Assembly: GCF_004795105.1 (NCBI RefSeq)
Contig: NZ_SSBL01000001.1
Span: forward strand, 620,001-684,000
Direction: 5' to 3'
Length of the DNA stretch: 64,000 bases
DNA from: Streptomyces sp. A0642
Lineage (GTDB): Bacteria; Actinomycetota; Actinomycetes; Streptomycetales; Streptomycetaceae
The notes under the pieces were generated by a model that saw only the letters and a list, made by a program, of their open reading frames with translations, ran no database searches and was not told the origin of the DNA. A program made the position numbers and the translations under genes. The first letter of the stretch is position 1; each line of letters begins with the position of its first letter. Positions 27,474 through 35,766 of this stretch are shown here, piece by piece.

Positions 27474-30400
27474 GTGCAAAGAACCCGCAGCGACAGCCGC
27501 ACCAGGCTCCGCGTCCGTAAATCCCTCGCTCTGTTCACCGGCGGCCTCCTGGCCGCCGCCACCCTCAGCCTGAGCGCCGCCTCGGGCACGGCCGCCGCCC
27601 ACGAGGAGCCCGCGCCGGCGCCGGCCGCCGAGGACTTCCAGCAGGTCACCCTCGCCAAGGGCGCCGCCGAGACCGGCGAGCCCATGTCGCTGGCCGTGCT
27701 CCCCGACCGCAGCGTTCTGCACACCTCGCGCAGCGGCGAGCTGCGCATCACCGACAGTGCGGGCAATACCAAGGTCTCCGGTGTCATCCCGGTCTACTCG
27801 CACGACGAGGAGGGCCTCCAGGGCATCGGCGTCGACCCGAAGTTCAGCGAGAACCGGGCGATCTACCTCTACTACGCGCCCCCGCTGAACACCCCGGCGG
27901 GAGACGCCCCCGAGACCGGCACCGCCGCGGACTTCGCCCCCTTCGACGGTGTCAACCGGCTCTCCCGCTTCGTCCTCAACGAGGACGGCACGCTGGACCT
28001 CGGCAGCGAGAAGAAGGTCCTCGACGTCCGGACGTCCCGCGGCATGTGCTGTCACGTCGGCGGTGACATCGACTTCGACGCCGACGGGAACCTGTACCTG
28101 TCGACCGGCGACGACACCAACCCCTTCGCCTCCGACGGCTTCACCCCCATCGACGAACGCCCCGACCGCAACCCGGCGTTCGACGCCCGCCGCTCCGCCG
28201 GAAACAGCAACGACCTGCGCGGCAAGATCCTCCGCATCAAGGTCGCGGACGACGGCTCGTACACCGTGCCGGACGGCAACCTCTTCGCGCCGGGGACGGA
28301 CAAGACCCGCCCCGAGATCTACGCGATGGGCTTCCGCAACCCGTTCCGCTTCTCCGTCGACAAGGCCACCGGCATCGTCTACGTGGGCGACTACGGGCCG
28401 GACGCCGGCGCGGCCGACCCCAAGCGGGGACCGGCGGGCCAGGTCGAGTTCGCCCGGGTCACGAAGGCCGGAAACTTCGGCTGGCCGTACTGCACCGGGG
28501 CCAACGACCCTTACATGGATTACGACTTCGCCACCAAGACCTCCGGCCCCGCCTTCGACTGCGCGGCCCCGAAGAACACCTCGCCGCACAACACGGGTCT
28601 CGTCGACCTGCCCCCGGCCCAGGCCGCCTGGATCCCGTACGACGGCGCGTCCGTCCCGGAGTTCGGCAACGGCTCGGAGTCCCCGATGGGCGGACCGGTC
28701 TACCACTACGACGCCGGCCTCGACTCGCCCGTGAAGTTCCCCGAGGCCTACGACGGAGACTTCTTCGCCGGTGAGTTCGGCCGCCAGTGGATCAAGCGGA
28801 TCGAGCAGGACGCCGACGGCAAGGTCGAGTCCATCAACGACATCCCGTGGTCCGGCACCCAGATCATGGACATGGCCTTCGGCCCGGACGGGGCGCTGTA
28901 CGTCCTCGACTACGGCCTCTCCTGGTTCGGCGGGGACGAGAACTCCGCGCTCTACCGCATCGAGAACGCCACCGGGGGCCGCTCCCCGATCGCCGAGGCG
29001 GCGTCGAACAAGACCTCGGGCGTCGCGCCGCTGAGGGTGCAGTTCTCCTCCGCCGGCACCACCGACGGGGACGGCGACGCCCTCACGTACGCCTGGGACT
29101 TCGGCGACGGCGGGACGTCCACGGCCGCGAACCCCACGTACACGTACAAGAAGAACGGCACCTACACCGCCACCGTCACCGCCAAGGACCCCTCCGGGCG
29201 CACCGGATCGGCCAGCGTGCACGTGACCGTCGGCAACACCGCGCCGACGGTGAAGCTGGAACTCCCGGGAGACGGGCAGCTGTTCACCTTCGGTGACGAC
29301 ATCCCGTTCAAGGTGACCGTCACCGATCCCGAGGACGGGACGATCGACTGCTCCAAGGTCGAGGTCCGCTTCGTCCTCGGCCACGACAGCCACGGGCACC
29401 CCATCACCACGGCGAACGGCTGCACCGGCACCATCAAGACCGAGATGGACGGCGGACACGACCCCAACGCCAACATCTTCGGGGTCATCGACGCCTCGTA
29501 CACCGACGGCGGAGGCGGCGGCCAGGCCGCGCTGAGCGGTCACGACCAGTCGCAGCTCCAGCCGCGCCACCGCCAGGCCGAGCACTTCAACGCCTCGTCC
29601 GGCATCAACATCTTCGACAAGGCGAACGCCGAGGGCGGCAAGACCGTCGGCGACATCCACAACGACGACTGGATCTCCTTCAAGCCGTACATCCTCGGCG
29701 ACTCCACCAAGCTCACCGCCCGGATCTCCTCCGGCGGCGCGGGCGGCTTCCTCGAGGTGCGCACCGGCTCGCCGACCGGGAAGATCCTCGGCTCCGCACC
29801 GGTGCCGGTGACCGGCGGCTGGGAGACCTTCCAGGACGTCGACGTCCCCCTGCGCGGCGCCCCGAAGAAGGCCACCGAACTGTTCCTGGTGTTCAAGGGC
29901 GGCGAGGGCGCGCTCTACGACGTCGACGACTTCGAGCTCTCCCACACCCCGCCCGACAAGACGGCCAAGCGCGTCCTGGTCTTCTCCAAGACCGCCGGCT
30001 TCCGCCACGACGCGATCCCCGAGGGCATCGCGGCACTGAAGGAACTCGGCAAGGGCAGCAACATCACGGTCGACGCGACCGAGGAGGCCGGCCAGTTCAC
30101 CACCTCCAACCTCGCCCGCTACGACGCCGTCGTCTTCATGTCGACGACCGGTGACGTCCTCAACGCCGACCAGCAGAAGGCCTTCGAGAACTACATCGCC
30201 ACCGGCGGCGGCTACATGGGCGTCCACGCCGCCGCCGACACCGAGTACGACTGGTCGTTCTACGGCGGACTCGTCGGCGCCTACTTCGCCGGCCACCCCG
30301 CCATCCAGCCCGTCACCGTCCGCGTCGAGGACCACAAGCACCCGGCCACCGCCCACCTGGGCGACGCCTGGCAGCGGACCGACGAGCTGTACAACTACCG

Positions 30401-31190
30401 CACCAACCCGCGCGACAAGGTGAAGGTCCTCGCCACGCTCGACGAGACCACCTACACCGGCGGCACCATGAAGGGCGACCACCCGATCACCTGGTGCCAG
30501 GCCTACGAGGGAGGCCGCTCCTTCTACACCGGCCTCGGCCACACCAAGGAGTCGTACGCCGACGCGGACTTCCGGCAGCTCCTCCTCGGCGGGGTGCGGT
30601 ACGCCGCCGGCCAGGTCAAGGGCGACTGCAAGCCCGCCACCGGCTACCGGTCCCTCTTCAACGGCAAGACGCTCGAAGGCTGGAAGCAGGCCGGGCCCGG
30701 CACGTTCGACGTGGTCGACGGCGAGCTGCGCACCGAAGGCGGCATGGGCCTGCTCACCTACCAGGCCAAGGAGCTGAAGTCGTACTCCCTGAAGCTCGAC
30801 TGGAAGATGGCGGGCGACGACAACTCCGGCGTCTTCGTCGGCTTCCCGGCGTCCGACGACCCCTGGTCCGCGGTGAACAACGGCTACGAGGTCCAGATCG
30901 ACGCCTCGGACGCCGCCGACCGCACCACCGGCTCCGTCTACACCTTCAAGGCGGCCGACATCAAGGCACGCGACCAGGTGCTGAGGCCGCCCGGCCAGTG
31001 GAACAGCTACGAGATCAAGGTCCAGGGTGAACGGCTCCAGATCTTCCTCAACGGAGTGAAGATCAACGACTTCACCAACACCGACCCGGTCCGCAGCCTC
31101 AAGGACGGCTACATCGGCCTCCAGAACCACGGGGCCGACGACCAGGTGTCCTTCCGCAACATCCAGCTGAAGGAACTGCCCTCGGCGTAG
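27474..31190 (+). CDS. Secreted multidomain protein: sugar dehydrogenase-PKD-CBM6-ThuA-DUF1080
   Basis: A 1238-residue exported protein. GTG start with GGAGG 6 bases upstream. Signal peptide about 1-42 (cleavage near GTAAA). Residues about 56-500: PQQ-type glucose/sorbosone dehydrogenase propeller (GLQGIGVDPKFSENR, MGFRNPFRFSVD, GTQIMDMAFGPDGALYVLDYG). About 518-590: PKD domain (WDFGDGGTST). About 695-825: CBM6-like carbohydrate-binding domain. About 831-1055: ThuA-like domain (KRVLVFSKTAGFRHDAI, YMGVHAAADTE). About 1059-1238: DUF1080, now called 3-keto-disaccharide hydrolase (LFNGKTLEGWKQ). The domain set suggests oxidation of a glycoside followed by cleavage outside the cell. This order is inferred. 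It stands alone between two operons. Confidence 0.88.
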   Translation: MQRTRSDSRTRLRVRKSLALFTGGLLAAATLSLSAASGTAAAHEEPAPAPAAEDFQQVTLAKGAAETGEPMSLAVLPDRSVLHTSRSGELRITDSAGNTKVSGVIPVYSHDEEGLQGIGVDPKFSENRAIYLYYAPPLNTPAGDAPETGTAADFAPFDGVNRLSRFVLNEDGTLDLGSEKKVLDVRTSRGMCCHVGGDIDFDADGNLYLSTGDDTNPFASDGFTPIDERPDRNPAFDARRSAGNSNDLRGKILRIKVADDGSYTVPDGNLFAPGTDKTRPEIYAMGFRNPFRFSVDKATGIVYVGDYGPDAGAADPKRGPAGQVEFARVTKAGNFGWPYCTGANDPYMDYDFATKTSGPAFDCAAPKNTSPHNTGLVDLPPAQAAWIPYDGASVPEFGNGSESPMGGPVYHYDAGLDSPVKFPEAYDGDFFAGEFGRQWIKRIEQDADGKVESINDIPWSGTQIMDMAFGPDGALYVLDYGLSWFGGDENSALYRIENATGGRSPIAEAASNKTSGVAPLRVQFSSAGTTDGDGDALTYAWDFGDGGTSTAANPTYTYKKNGTYTATVTAKDPSGRTGSASVHVTVGNTAPTVKLELPGDGQLFTFGDDIPFKVTVTDPEDGTIDCSKVEVRFVLGHDSHGHPITTANGCTGTIKTEMDGGHDPNANIFGVIDASYTDGGGGGQAALSGHDQSQLQPRHRQAEHFNASSGINIFDKANAEGGKTVGDIHNDDWISFKPYILGDSTKLTARISSGGAGGFLEVRTGSPTGKILGSAPVPVTGGWETFQDVDVPLRGAPKKATELFLVFKGGEGALYDVDDFELSHTPPDKTAKRVLVFSKTAGFRHDAIPEGIAALKELGKGSNITVDATEEAGQFTTSNLARYDAVVFMSTTGDVLNADQQKAFENYIATGGGYMGVHAAADTEYDWSFYGGLVGAYFAGHPAIQPVTVRVEDHKHPATAHLGDAWQRTDELYNYRTNPRDKVKVLATLDETTYTGGTMKGDHPITWCQAYEGGRSFYTGLGHTKESYADADFRQLLLGGVRYAAGQVKGDCKPATGYRSLFNGKTLEGWKQAGPGTFDVVDGELRTEGGMGLLTYQAKELKSYSLKLDWKMAGDDNSGVFVGFPASDDPWSAVNNGYEVQIDASDAADRTTGSVYTFKAADIKARDQVLRPPGQWNSYEIKVQGERLQIFLNGVKINDFTNTDPVRSLKDGYIGLQNHGADDQVSFRNIQLKELPSA

Positions 31191-31214
31191 GGCGGCCACC
31201 CGGCCCGGCGGCGG

Positions 31215-31233
31215 GCGGGGCAGCACGCCCCGC
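31215..31233 (+). terminator. Hairpin after secreted multidomain gene
   Basis: GCGGGGC-AGCAC-GCCCCGC, 7-bp perfect stem, extendable by flanking GGCGG/CCGCC. Located 25 bp after the stop codon. Confidence 0.5.
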
Positions 31234-31306
31234 ACGCCGCCCTCCCCTCTCCCGTACAGCGCCACCAGACCGGCCCAGCCAGGACCCCCAGCCAGGGAGG
31301 CAGCTC

Positions 31307-32425
31307 GTGTCAGCACACGCCGTTCGTACCGGAGTCTGGTTCATCGGAGCACGCGGCTCCGTCGCCACCACCGCCACGGCGGGGTGCGCGGCGGTCGCGG
31401 CCGGACTCCACCCGGCGGCCGGCATGGTCACCGAGACCGCCCCGTTCGCCGGCAGCGGCCTGCCGCCCGTCACCTCCCTGGTCTTCGGCGGCCACGACAC
31501 CCTGGACTGCCCCCTCCCCAAACGGGCCGAGGCCCTGGCCGCCGGAGGAGTGCTGCCGCACGGGCTCCCCTCCGCCGTACGCTCCGAACTCGCCGCCGCC
31601 GACGCGGAGATCCGCACCGGCGGGCCCCTTCCCGGCGACACCCGCACCGACGAGGAGCTCATCGCCGCGTTCACCGCCGACCTCACGGACTTCACCAGCC
31701 GCCACCGCCTGGCCAGGACCGTCGTCGTCAACGTCTCCTCCACCGAGCCCGTCCCCGCCGCCGACGCCGTACGGCTCCCCGCCAGCTCCCTCTACGCCGC
31801 CGCCGCCCTGCGGGCCGGCTGTCCGTACGTGAACTTCACCCCCTCCACCGGGCTGCGCACCCCCGCCCTCCAGGACGCCCTCGCCGCCTCGGGGCTTCCG
31901 TGCGCGGGACGGGACGGAAAGACCGGGCAGACCCTGCTGCGCTCGGTGCTCGCCCCGATGTTCGTCCAGCGCGCCCTGCCCGTGCGCGCGTGGTCCGGCA
32001 CCAACCTGCTGGGCGGCGGGGACGGCGCGGCACTCGCCGACCCGGCCGCGGCCGCGGCCAAGAACGCCGGCAAGGAACGCGTCCTCGCCGACACGCTCGG
32101 GGCCGCTCCCGAGGGCGAGGTCCACATCGACGACGTCCCGGCGCTCGGCGACTGGAAGACCGCCTGGGACCACATCGCGTTCGACGGGTTCCTCGGCACG
32201 CGCATGGTCCTCCAGACCACCTGGCAGGGCTGCGACTCCGCCCTCGCCGCGCCCCTCGTGCTCGACCTGGCCCGGCTGCTGGCCCGCGCCCACGAGAGGG
32301 GCCTGAGCGGCCCGCGGCCGGAACTCGGCTTCTACTTCAAGGACCCGGACGGCGGACCCGCCGCGCTCTCCGAGCAGTACCTGGCGCTACTCGACTTCGC
32401 CGAGCGGCTGCGGGGGGACCGGTGA
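31307..32425 (+). CDS. myo-Inositol-1-phosphate synthase-like cyclase
   Basis: A 372-residue member of the inositol-3-phosphate synthase family, an NAD-dependent enzyme that cyclises glucose 6-phosphate. N-terminal Rossmann motif GVWFIGARGSVATTATAG (residues 7-24), family core NFTPSTGLRTPAL, GKTGQTLLRSVLAPM, RAWSGTNLLGGGDG and HIAFDGFLGTRM. GTG start with AGGGAGG 7 bases upstream. It is the first gene of the ebo-like operon and overlaps the prenyltransferase by GTGA. In known ebo clusters a 3-dehydroquinate-synthase-like cyclase (EboD) is found; this may be the functional counterpart. Confidence 0.88.
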   Translation: MSAHAVRTGVWFIGARGSVATTATAGCAAVAAGLHPAAGMVTETAPFAGSGLPPVTSLVFGGHDTLDCPLPKRAEALAAGGVLPHGLPSAVRSELAAADAEIRTGGPLPGDTRTDEELIAAFTADLTDFTSRHRLARTVVVNVSSTEPVPAADAVRLPASSLYAAAALRAGCPYVNFTPSTGLRTPALQDALAASGLPCAGRDGKTGQTLLRSVLAPMFVQRALPVRAWSGTNLLGGGDGAALADPAAAAAKNAGKERVLADTLGAAPEGEVHIDDVPALGDWKTAWDHIAFDGFLGTRMVLQTTWQGCDSALAAPLVLDLARLLARAHERGLSGPRPELGFYFKDPDGGPAALSEQYLALLDFAERLRGDR

Positions 32426-33306
32426 CGGTACGGGCCTGGGCGGAACTGCTCAGGATCTCGGCACTGTTCACCGTCCCGGGCGACGCCCTCGCGGGCGCCG
32501 CGGCCGCAGGCCGGCGCCCCGGCCGCTCCACCGCCCTGGCCGTCGGCTCCTCCCTCTGCCTGTACGAGGCGGGCATGGCGCTCAACGACTGGGCCGACCG
32601 CGACGAGGACGCCGTCGACCGCCCGCACAGGCCGATCCCCTCCGGCCGCATCACACCCCGTGCCGCACTCACCGCGGCCGGCGCCCTGACCGGGGCGGGC
32701 CTCGCGCTCGCCGCCCGCGCGGGCCGCCCGGCCCTCACCGTGGCCGCCGGCCTCGCGGCCACCGTCTGGGCGTACGACCTGCGCCTGAAGCACACCCCGG
32801 CGGGCCCGGCGGCGATGGCGGCGGCGCGGGCACTGGACCTGCTCCTGGGAGCGGTTGCCACCCCGCCGGGGGCCGCCCCCGCGCCGGCCCGGGCCGCACT
32901 GCCCGCCGCCGCCCTGCTCGGCGCGCACACCTACGCGGTCACCAGCGTCTCCCGCCACGAAGCGCAGGGCGGCTCCACCACCGCGCCCCTCGCCGCCCTC
33001 GCGGCCGTCGCCGGGATCGCCGGCTCCCTGGTGCGCGAGCGGCGCACCGTCCGGAACGCCCCCGCCCGGCTCCTGATCCCCGCGCTCACCGGCGCCTACC
33101 TCCGCACCACCGCGCGCCCCCTCGTCCACGCCGCGCTCAACCCGTCGCCACCGCTCACCCAGCGCGCCGTCGGCAGCGGCATCCGGGCGATGATCCCGCT
33201 CCAGGCCGCCCTCGCCGCCCGCGCCGGAGCGGCCGGTCCCGGGCTCGCCGTGCTGGGCCTCGTCCCGCTCGCCCGCGCCCTCTCCCGGAAGGTGAGCCCG
33301 ACATGA
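32422..33306 (+). CDS. UbiA-family prenyltransferase (EboC / SCO3242-like)
   Basis: A 294-residue integral membrane prenyltransferase with about eight helices. The two Mg-diphosphate motifs are visible: NDWADRDEDAVDRPHRPIPSG (first Asp motif, here cited by its NDxxDxxxD core) and YDLRLKHTP. It is short and Ala-rich, as for the UbiA proteins next to inositol-phosphate synthases in streptomycetes (SCO3242 type, from memory). It starts at GTG overlapping the previous stop. Its end is involved in a 61-bp tandem duplication. Probable task: attach a polyprenyl chain to the cluster's metabolite. Confidence 0.85.
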   Translation: MTVRAWAELLRISALFTVPGDALAGAAAAGRRPGRSTALAVGSSLCLYEAGMALNDWADRDEDAVDRPHRPIPSGRITPRAALTAAGALTGAGLALAARAGRPALTVAAGLAATVWAYDLRLKHTPAGPAAMAAARALDLLLGAVATPPGAAPAPARAALPAAALLGAHTYAVTSVSRHEAQGGSTTAPLAALAAVAGIAGSLVRERRTVRNAPARLLIPALTGAYLRTTARPLVHAALNPSPPLTQRAVGSGIRAMIPLQAALAARAGAAGPGLAVLGLVPLARALSRKVSPT

Positions 33307-33369
33307 CCCCGTGCTGGGCCTCGCCCCGCTCGCGCGCCCTCTCCCGGAAGGTGAGCCCCACATGACCCT
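33250..33369 (+). repeat. 61-bp tandem duplication across gene junction
   Basis: Copy 1 (33250-33310) covers the last codons of the prenyltransferase gene, the GGAAGGTGAG ribosome site and an ATGA stop/start. Copy 2 (33311-33369) repeats it with a 2-base deletion and a few substitutions, ending in the real ATG of the next gene. Both copies keep CTCTCCCGGAAGGTGAGCCC exactly. Confidence 0.9.
33303..33365 (+). CDS. 20-codon mini-ORF created by the duplication
   Basis: ATG at 33303 overlaps the prenyltransferase stop (ATGA). The frame runs 20 codons, ends in the same peptide tail as the prenyltransferase (RALSRKVSPT) and stops in TGA overlapping the next gene's ATG at 33362. It preserves translational coupling across the duplicated segment. 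Whether the peptide is made or matters is unknown. Confidence 0.4.
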   Translation: MTPCWASPRSRALSRKVSPT

Positions 33370-34246
33370 CCGCCTCGGCTACGGAACCAACGGGCTCACC
33401 GACCTCCGCCTGGACGACGCCCTCGGGCTCCTCGCCGACCTCGGCTACGACGGCGTCGGCCTGACCCTCGACCACATGCACCTCGACCCGACGGCCCCCG
33501 ACCTCGCCGCCCGCACCCGCCACGTCGCGGCCCGCCTCCAGAAGCTCGGGCTCGGCGTCACCGTGGAGACCGGGGCCCGCTACGTACTGGACCCGCGCCG
33601 CAAGCACGGCCCCTCGCTCCTGGACCCGGACCCCGACGCCCGCGCGGCCAGGACCGCCCTGCTGGTCCGCGCCGTCGGCGTGGCCGCCGACCTCGGCGCC
33701 CACGCCGTGCACTGCTTCAGCGGCGTCACCCCGCCCGACACCGCACCCGAGGCAGCCTGGCAGCGGCTGACCGGAGCCCTCGCCCCGGTCCTCGACGCCG
33801 CGGAACGCGCCGGGGTGCCCCTCGCGATCGAACCGGAGCCCGGCCACCTCCTCGCCGACCTCGCCGACTTCCACCACCTCCGGGTGCTGAGCGGCGACCC
33901 CGCACCGCTCGGGCTCACCCTCGACATCGGCCACTGCCAGTGCCTGGAGCCCGCGCCACCCGTCGACTGCGTACGCGACGCGGCCCCCTGGCTGCGCCAC
34001 GTACAGATCGAGGACATGCGCCGCGGCGTCCACGAACACCTCCCCTTCGGCGACGGAGAGATCGACTTCCCGCCCGTGCTCGCCGCACTCGACGCCCTGG
34101 GCAGGAGCGGATACGCCGGCCTCACCGTCGTCGAACTGCCCCGCCACTCCCACGCGGGCCCCGAACTCGCCCGCCACTCGATCGACTTCCTGAACCAGCA
34201 CCGCCCGCCGCGTGAGGCCGAGACCGCCGAAAGGAGCACGTCATGA
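33362..34246 (+). CDS. Sugar phosphate isomerase/epimerase in ebo-like operon
   Basis: A 294-residue AP-endonuclease-2-type TIM barrel. Metal/substrate residues are in LAIEPEPGHLLAD (Glu), LTLDIGHCQC (Asp, His), LRHVQIEDMRRGVHEHLPFG (His, Glu/Asp) and LTVVELPRHSH. Starts within the second copy of a 61-bp duplication, with GGAAGGTGAG upstream. It overlaps the eboA start (ATGA at 34243). It probably rearranges or cleaves a sugar-derived intermediate; the substrate is unknown. Confidence 0.85.
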   Translation: MTLRLGYGTNGLTDLRLDDALGLLADLGYDGVGLTLDHMHLDPTAPDLAARTRHVAARLQKLGLGVTVETGARYVLDPRRKHGPSLLDPDPDARAARTALLVRAVGVAADLGAHAVHCFSGVTPPDTAPEAAWQRLTGALAPVLDAAERAGVPLAIEPEPGHLLADLADFHHLRVLSGDPAPLGLTLDIGHCQCLEPAPPVDCVRDAAPWLRHVQIEDMRRGVHEHLPFGDGEIDFPPVLAALDALGRSGYAGLTVVELPRHSHAGPELARHSIDFLNQHRPPREAETAERSTS

Positions 34247-34914
34247 CACAGACCCCCCTCCTGTCCCGCAAGGAACTCGACACCTTGCTCGGCGGAGCCG
34301 CGCGCGCCTGGCTCGACGAAGCCCTCGCCGAGGCCGCCCACGCCGCCACCCACCCGGACGGCGAACCCTCCGGCACCGCCTACGCCGTACCGCCGTGGGA
34401 GCTGCGCTACGCCGCCGCCGGCCGGCACTGCGGACTCGCCCACGCCGACTCCGTACGCGCCCTGCTGCTCATCGAGGCCCGCGCCGGGCTGCCCGCCCTG
34501 ACCCGCCTCTACGAACAGGGCACCGCCGCCGAACGCCGCGCCGTCCTCCTCACCCTGCCCGCCCTGGGCCTCGGCCCGGCGGCCCTGCCGCTCGTCGAGG
34601 ACGCCCTGCGCACCAACGACACCACGCTGATCGCCGCGGCCGTCGGCCCCTACGCCGGCGCCCACCTCGACCCGCACCACTGGCGTCACGCCGTCCTCAA
34701 GTGCCTGTTCACCGGCGTCCCCGTCGAGGCCGTCGGCGACCTGGCCCGAAGAGCACGCGGCGACGCCGAACTCGCCCGGATGCTCGGCGACTTCGCGGCC
34801 GAACGCATCGCGGCACGCCGCCCGGTCCCCGCCGGCCTCCACCACGTGCTCGCCCTCACGGCACCCGGCCCCGCCGCACCCACGGTCCCCACGGCCTCGA
34901 CGCAGGAGTCCTGA
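34243..34914 (+). CDS. eboA: EboA-domain protein
   Basis: A 223-residue helical protein matching EboA, the least understood member of the ebo clusters. Family-like segments: KELDTLLGGAARAWLDEAL, LLIEARAGLPALTRLYEQG, ERRAVLLTLPALGLG and HWRHAVLKCLFTGVPV. No known catalytic motif, no signal peptide and no transmembrane helix. Start and stop overlap both neighbours (ATGA at 34243, TGATG at 34912). Because EboA has no other known context, it is the best marker for calling the operon ebo-like. Confidence 0.8.
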   Translation: MTQTPLLSRKELDTLLGGAARAWLDEALAEAAHAATHPDGEPSGTAYAVPPWELRYAAAGRHCGLAHADSVRALLLIEARAGLPALTRLYEQGTAAERRAVLLTLPALGLGPAALPLVEDALRTNDTTLIAAAVGPYAGAHLDPHHWRHAVLKCLFTGVPVEAVGDLARRARGDAELARMLGDFAAERIAARRPVPAGLHHVLALTAPGPAAPTVPTASTQES

Positions 34915-35762
34915 TGCGCATCTTCGACCCCCACATCCACATGACCTCCCGCACCACGGACGACTACCAGGCGATGTACGACGCCGGGGTCCGCGCCCTC
35001 GTGGAACCCTCCTTCTGGCTCGGCCAGCCCCGCACCTCGCCCGCCAGCTTCTTCGACTACTTCGACGCCCTGCTCGGCTGGGAACCCTTCCGCGCCGCCC
35101 AGTACGGCATCGCCCACCACTGCACGCTCGCCCTCAACCCCAAAGAGGCGAACGACCCCCGCTGCACCCCCGTCCTGGACGCCCTGCCCCGCTACCTCGT
35201 CAAGGATTCCGTCGTCGCCGTCGGGGAGATCGGCTACGACTCGATGACCCCCGCCGAGGACCACGCGCTGGCCGCCCAGCTCCAGCTCGCCGCCGACCAC
35301 GGCCTGCCCGCCCTCGTCCACACCCCGCACCGCGACAAGCTCACCGGCCTGCGCCGCACGATCGACGTCGTCCGCGAGTCGGACCTCGCCCCCGAAGCGG
35401 TGCTGCTCGACCACCTCAACGAGACGACCGTGCAGGACGCCCTCGACAGCGGCTGCTGGGCCGGCTTCTCCATCTACCCCGACACCAAGATGGACGAGGA
35501 CCGCATGGTCGCCCTCCTCCGGGTCCACGGCACCGAGAGGGTCCTCGTCAACTCCGCCGCGGACTGGGGCAGAAGCGACCCCCTGAAGACACGCAGGGTC
35601 GGCGACGCGATGCTCGCCGCCGGGTTCACCGACGACGACGTCGACCAGGTCCTCTGGCGCAATCCCGTCGCCTTCTACGGACAGAGCGGCCGCCTGCACC
35701 TCGACACCGCCGCCCCCGAACCGCTCCACGAGGGCAACTCCATCCTGCGCGGCGGGGAGTGA
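34914..35762 (+). CDS. TatD-family metal-dependent hydrolase (EboB-like)
   Basis: A 282-residue amidohydrolase-fold protein. Metal ligands: HxH in FDPHIHM at the N-terminus, Glu in VAVGEIGYDS, His in ALVHTPHRDK, and Asp in VNSAADWGRSDPL. It differs from DNA-processing TatD in the FSIYPDTKMDEDR segment, as do EboB proteins. ATG overlaps the eboA stop. It likely acts on the cluster's small molecule rather than DNA, by context. Confidence 0.87.
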   Translation: MRIFDPHIHMTSRTTDDYQAMYDAGVRALVEPSFWLGQPRTSPASFFDYFDALLGWEPFRAAQYGIAHHCTLALNPKEANDPRCTPVLDALPRYLVKDSVVAVGEIGYDSMTPAEDHALAAQLQLAADHGLPALVHTPHRDKLTGLRRTIDVVRESDLAPEAVLLDHLNETTVQDALDSGCWAGFSIYPDTKMDEDRMVALLRVHGTERVLVNSAADWGRSDPLKTRRVGDAMLAAGFTDDDVDQVLWRNPVAFYGQSGRLHLDTAAPEPLHEGNSILRGGE

Positions 35763-35766
35763 GGCC

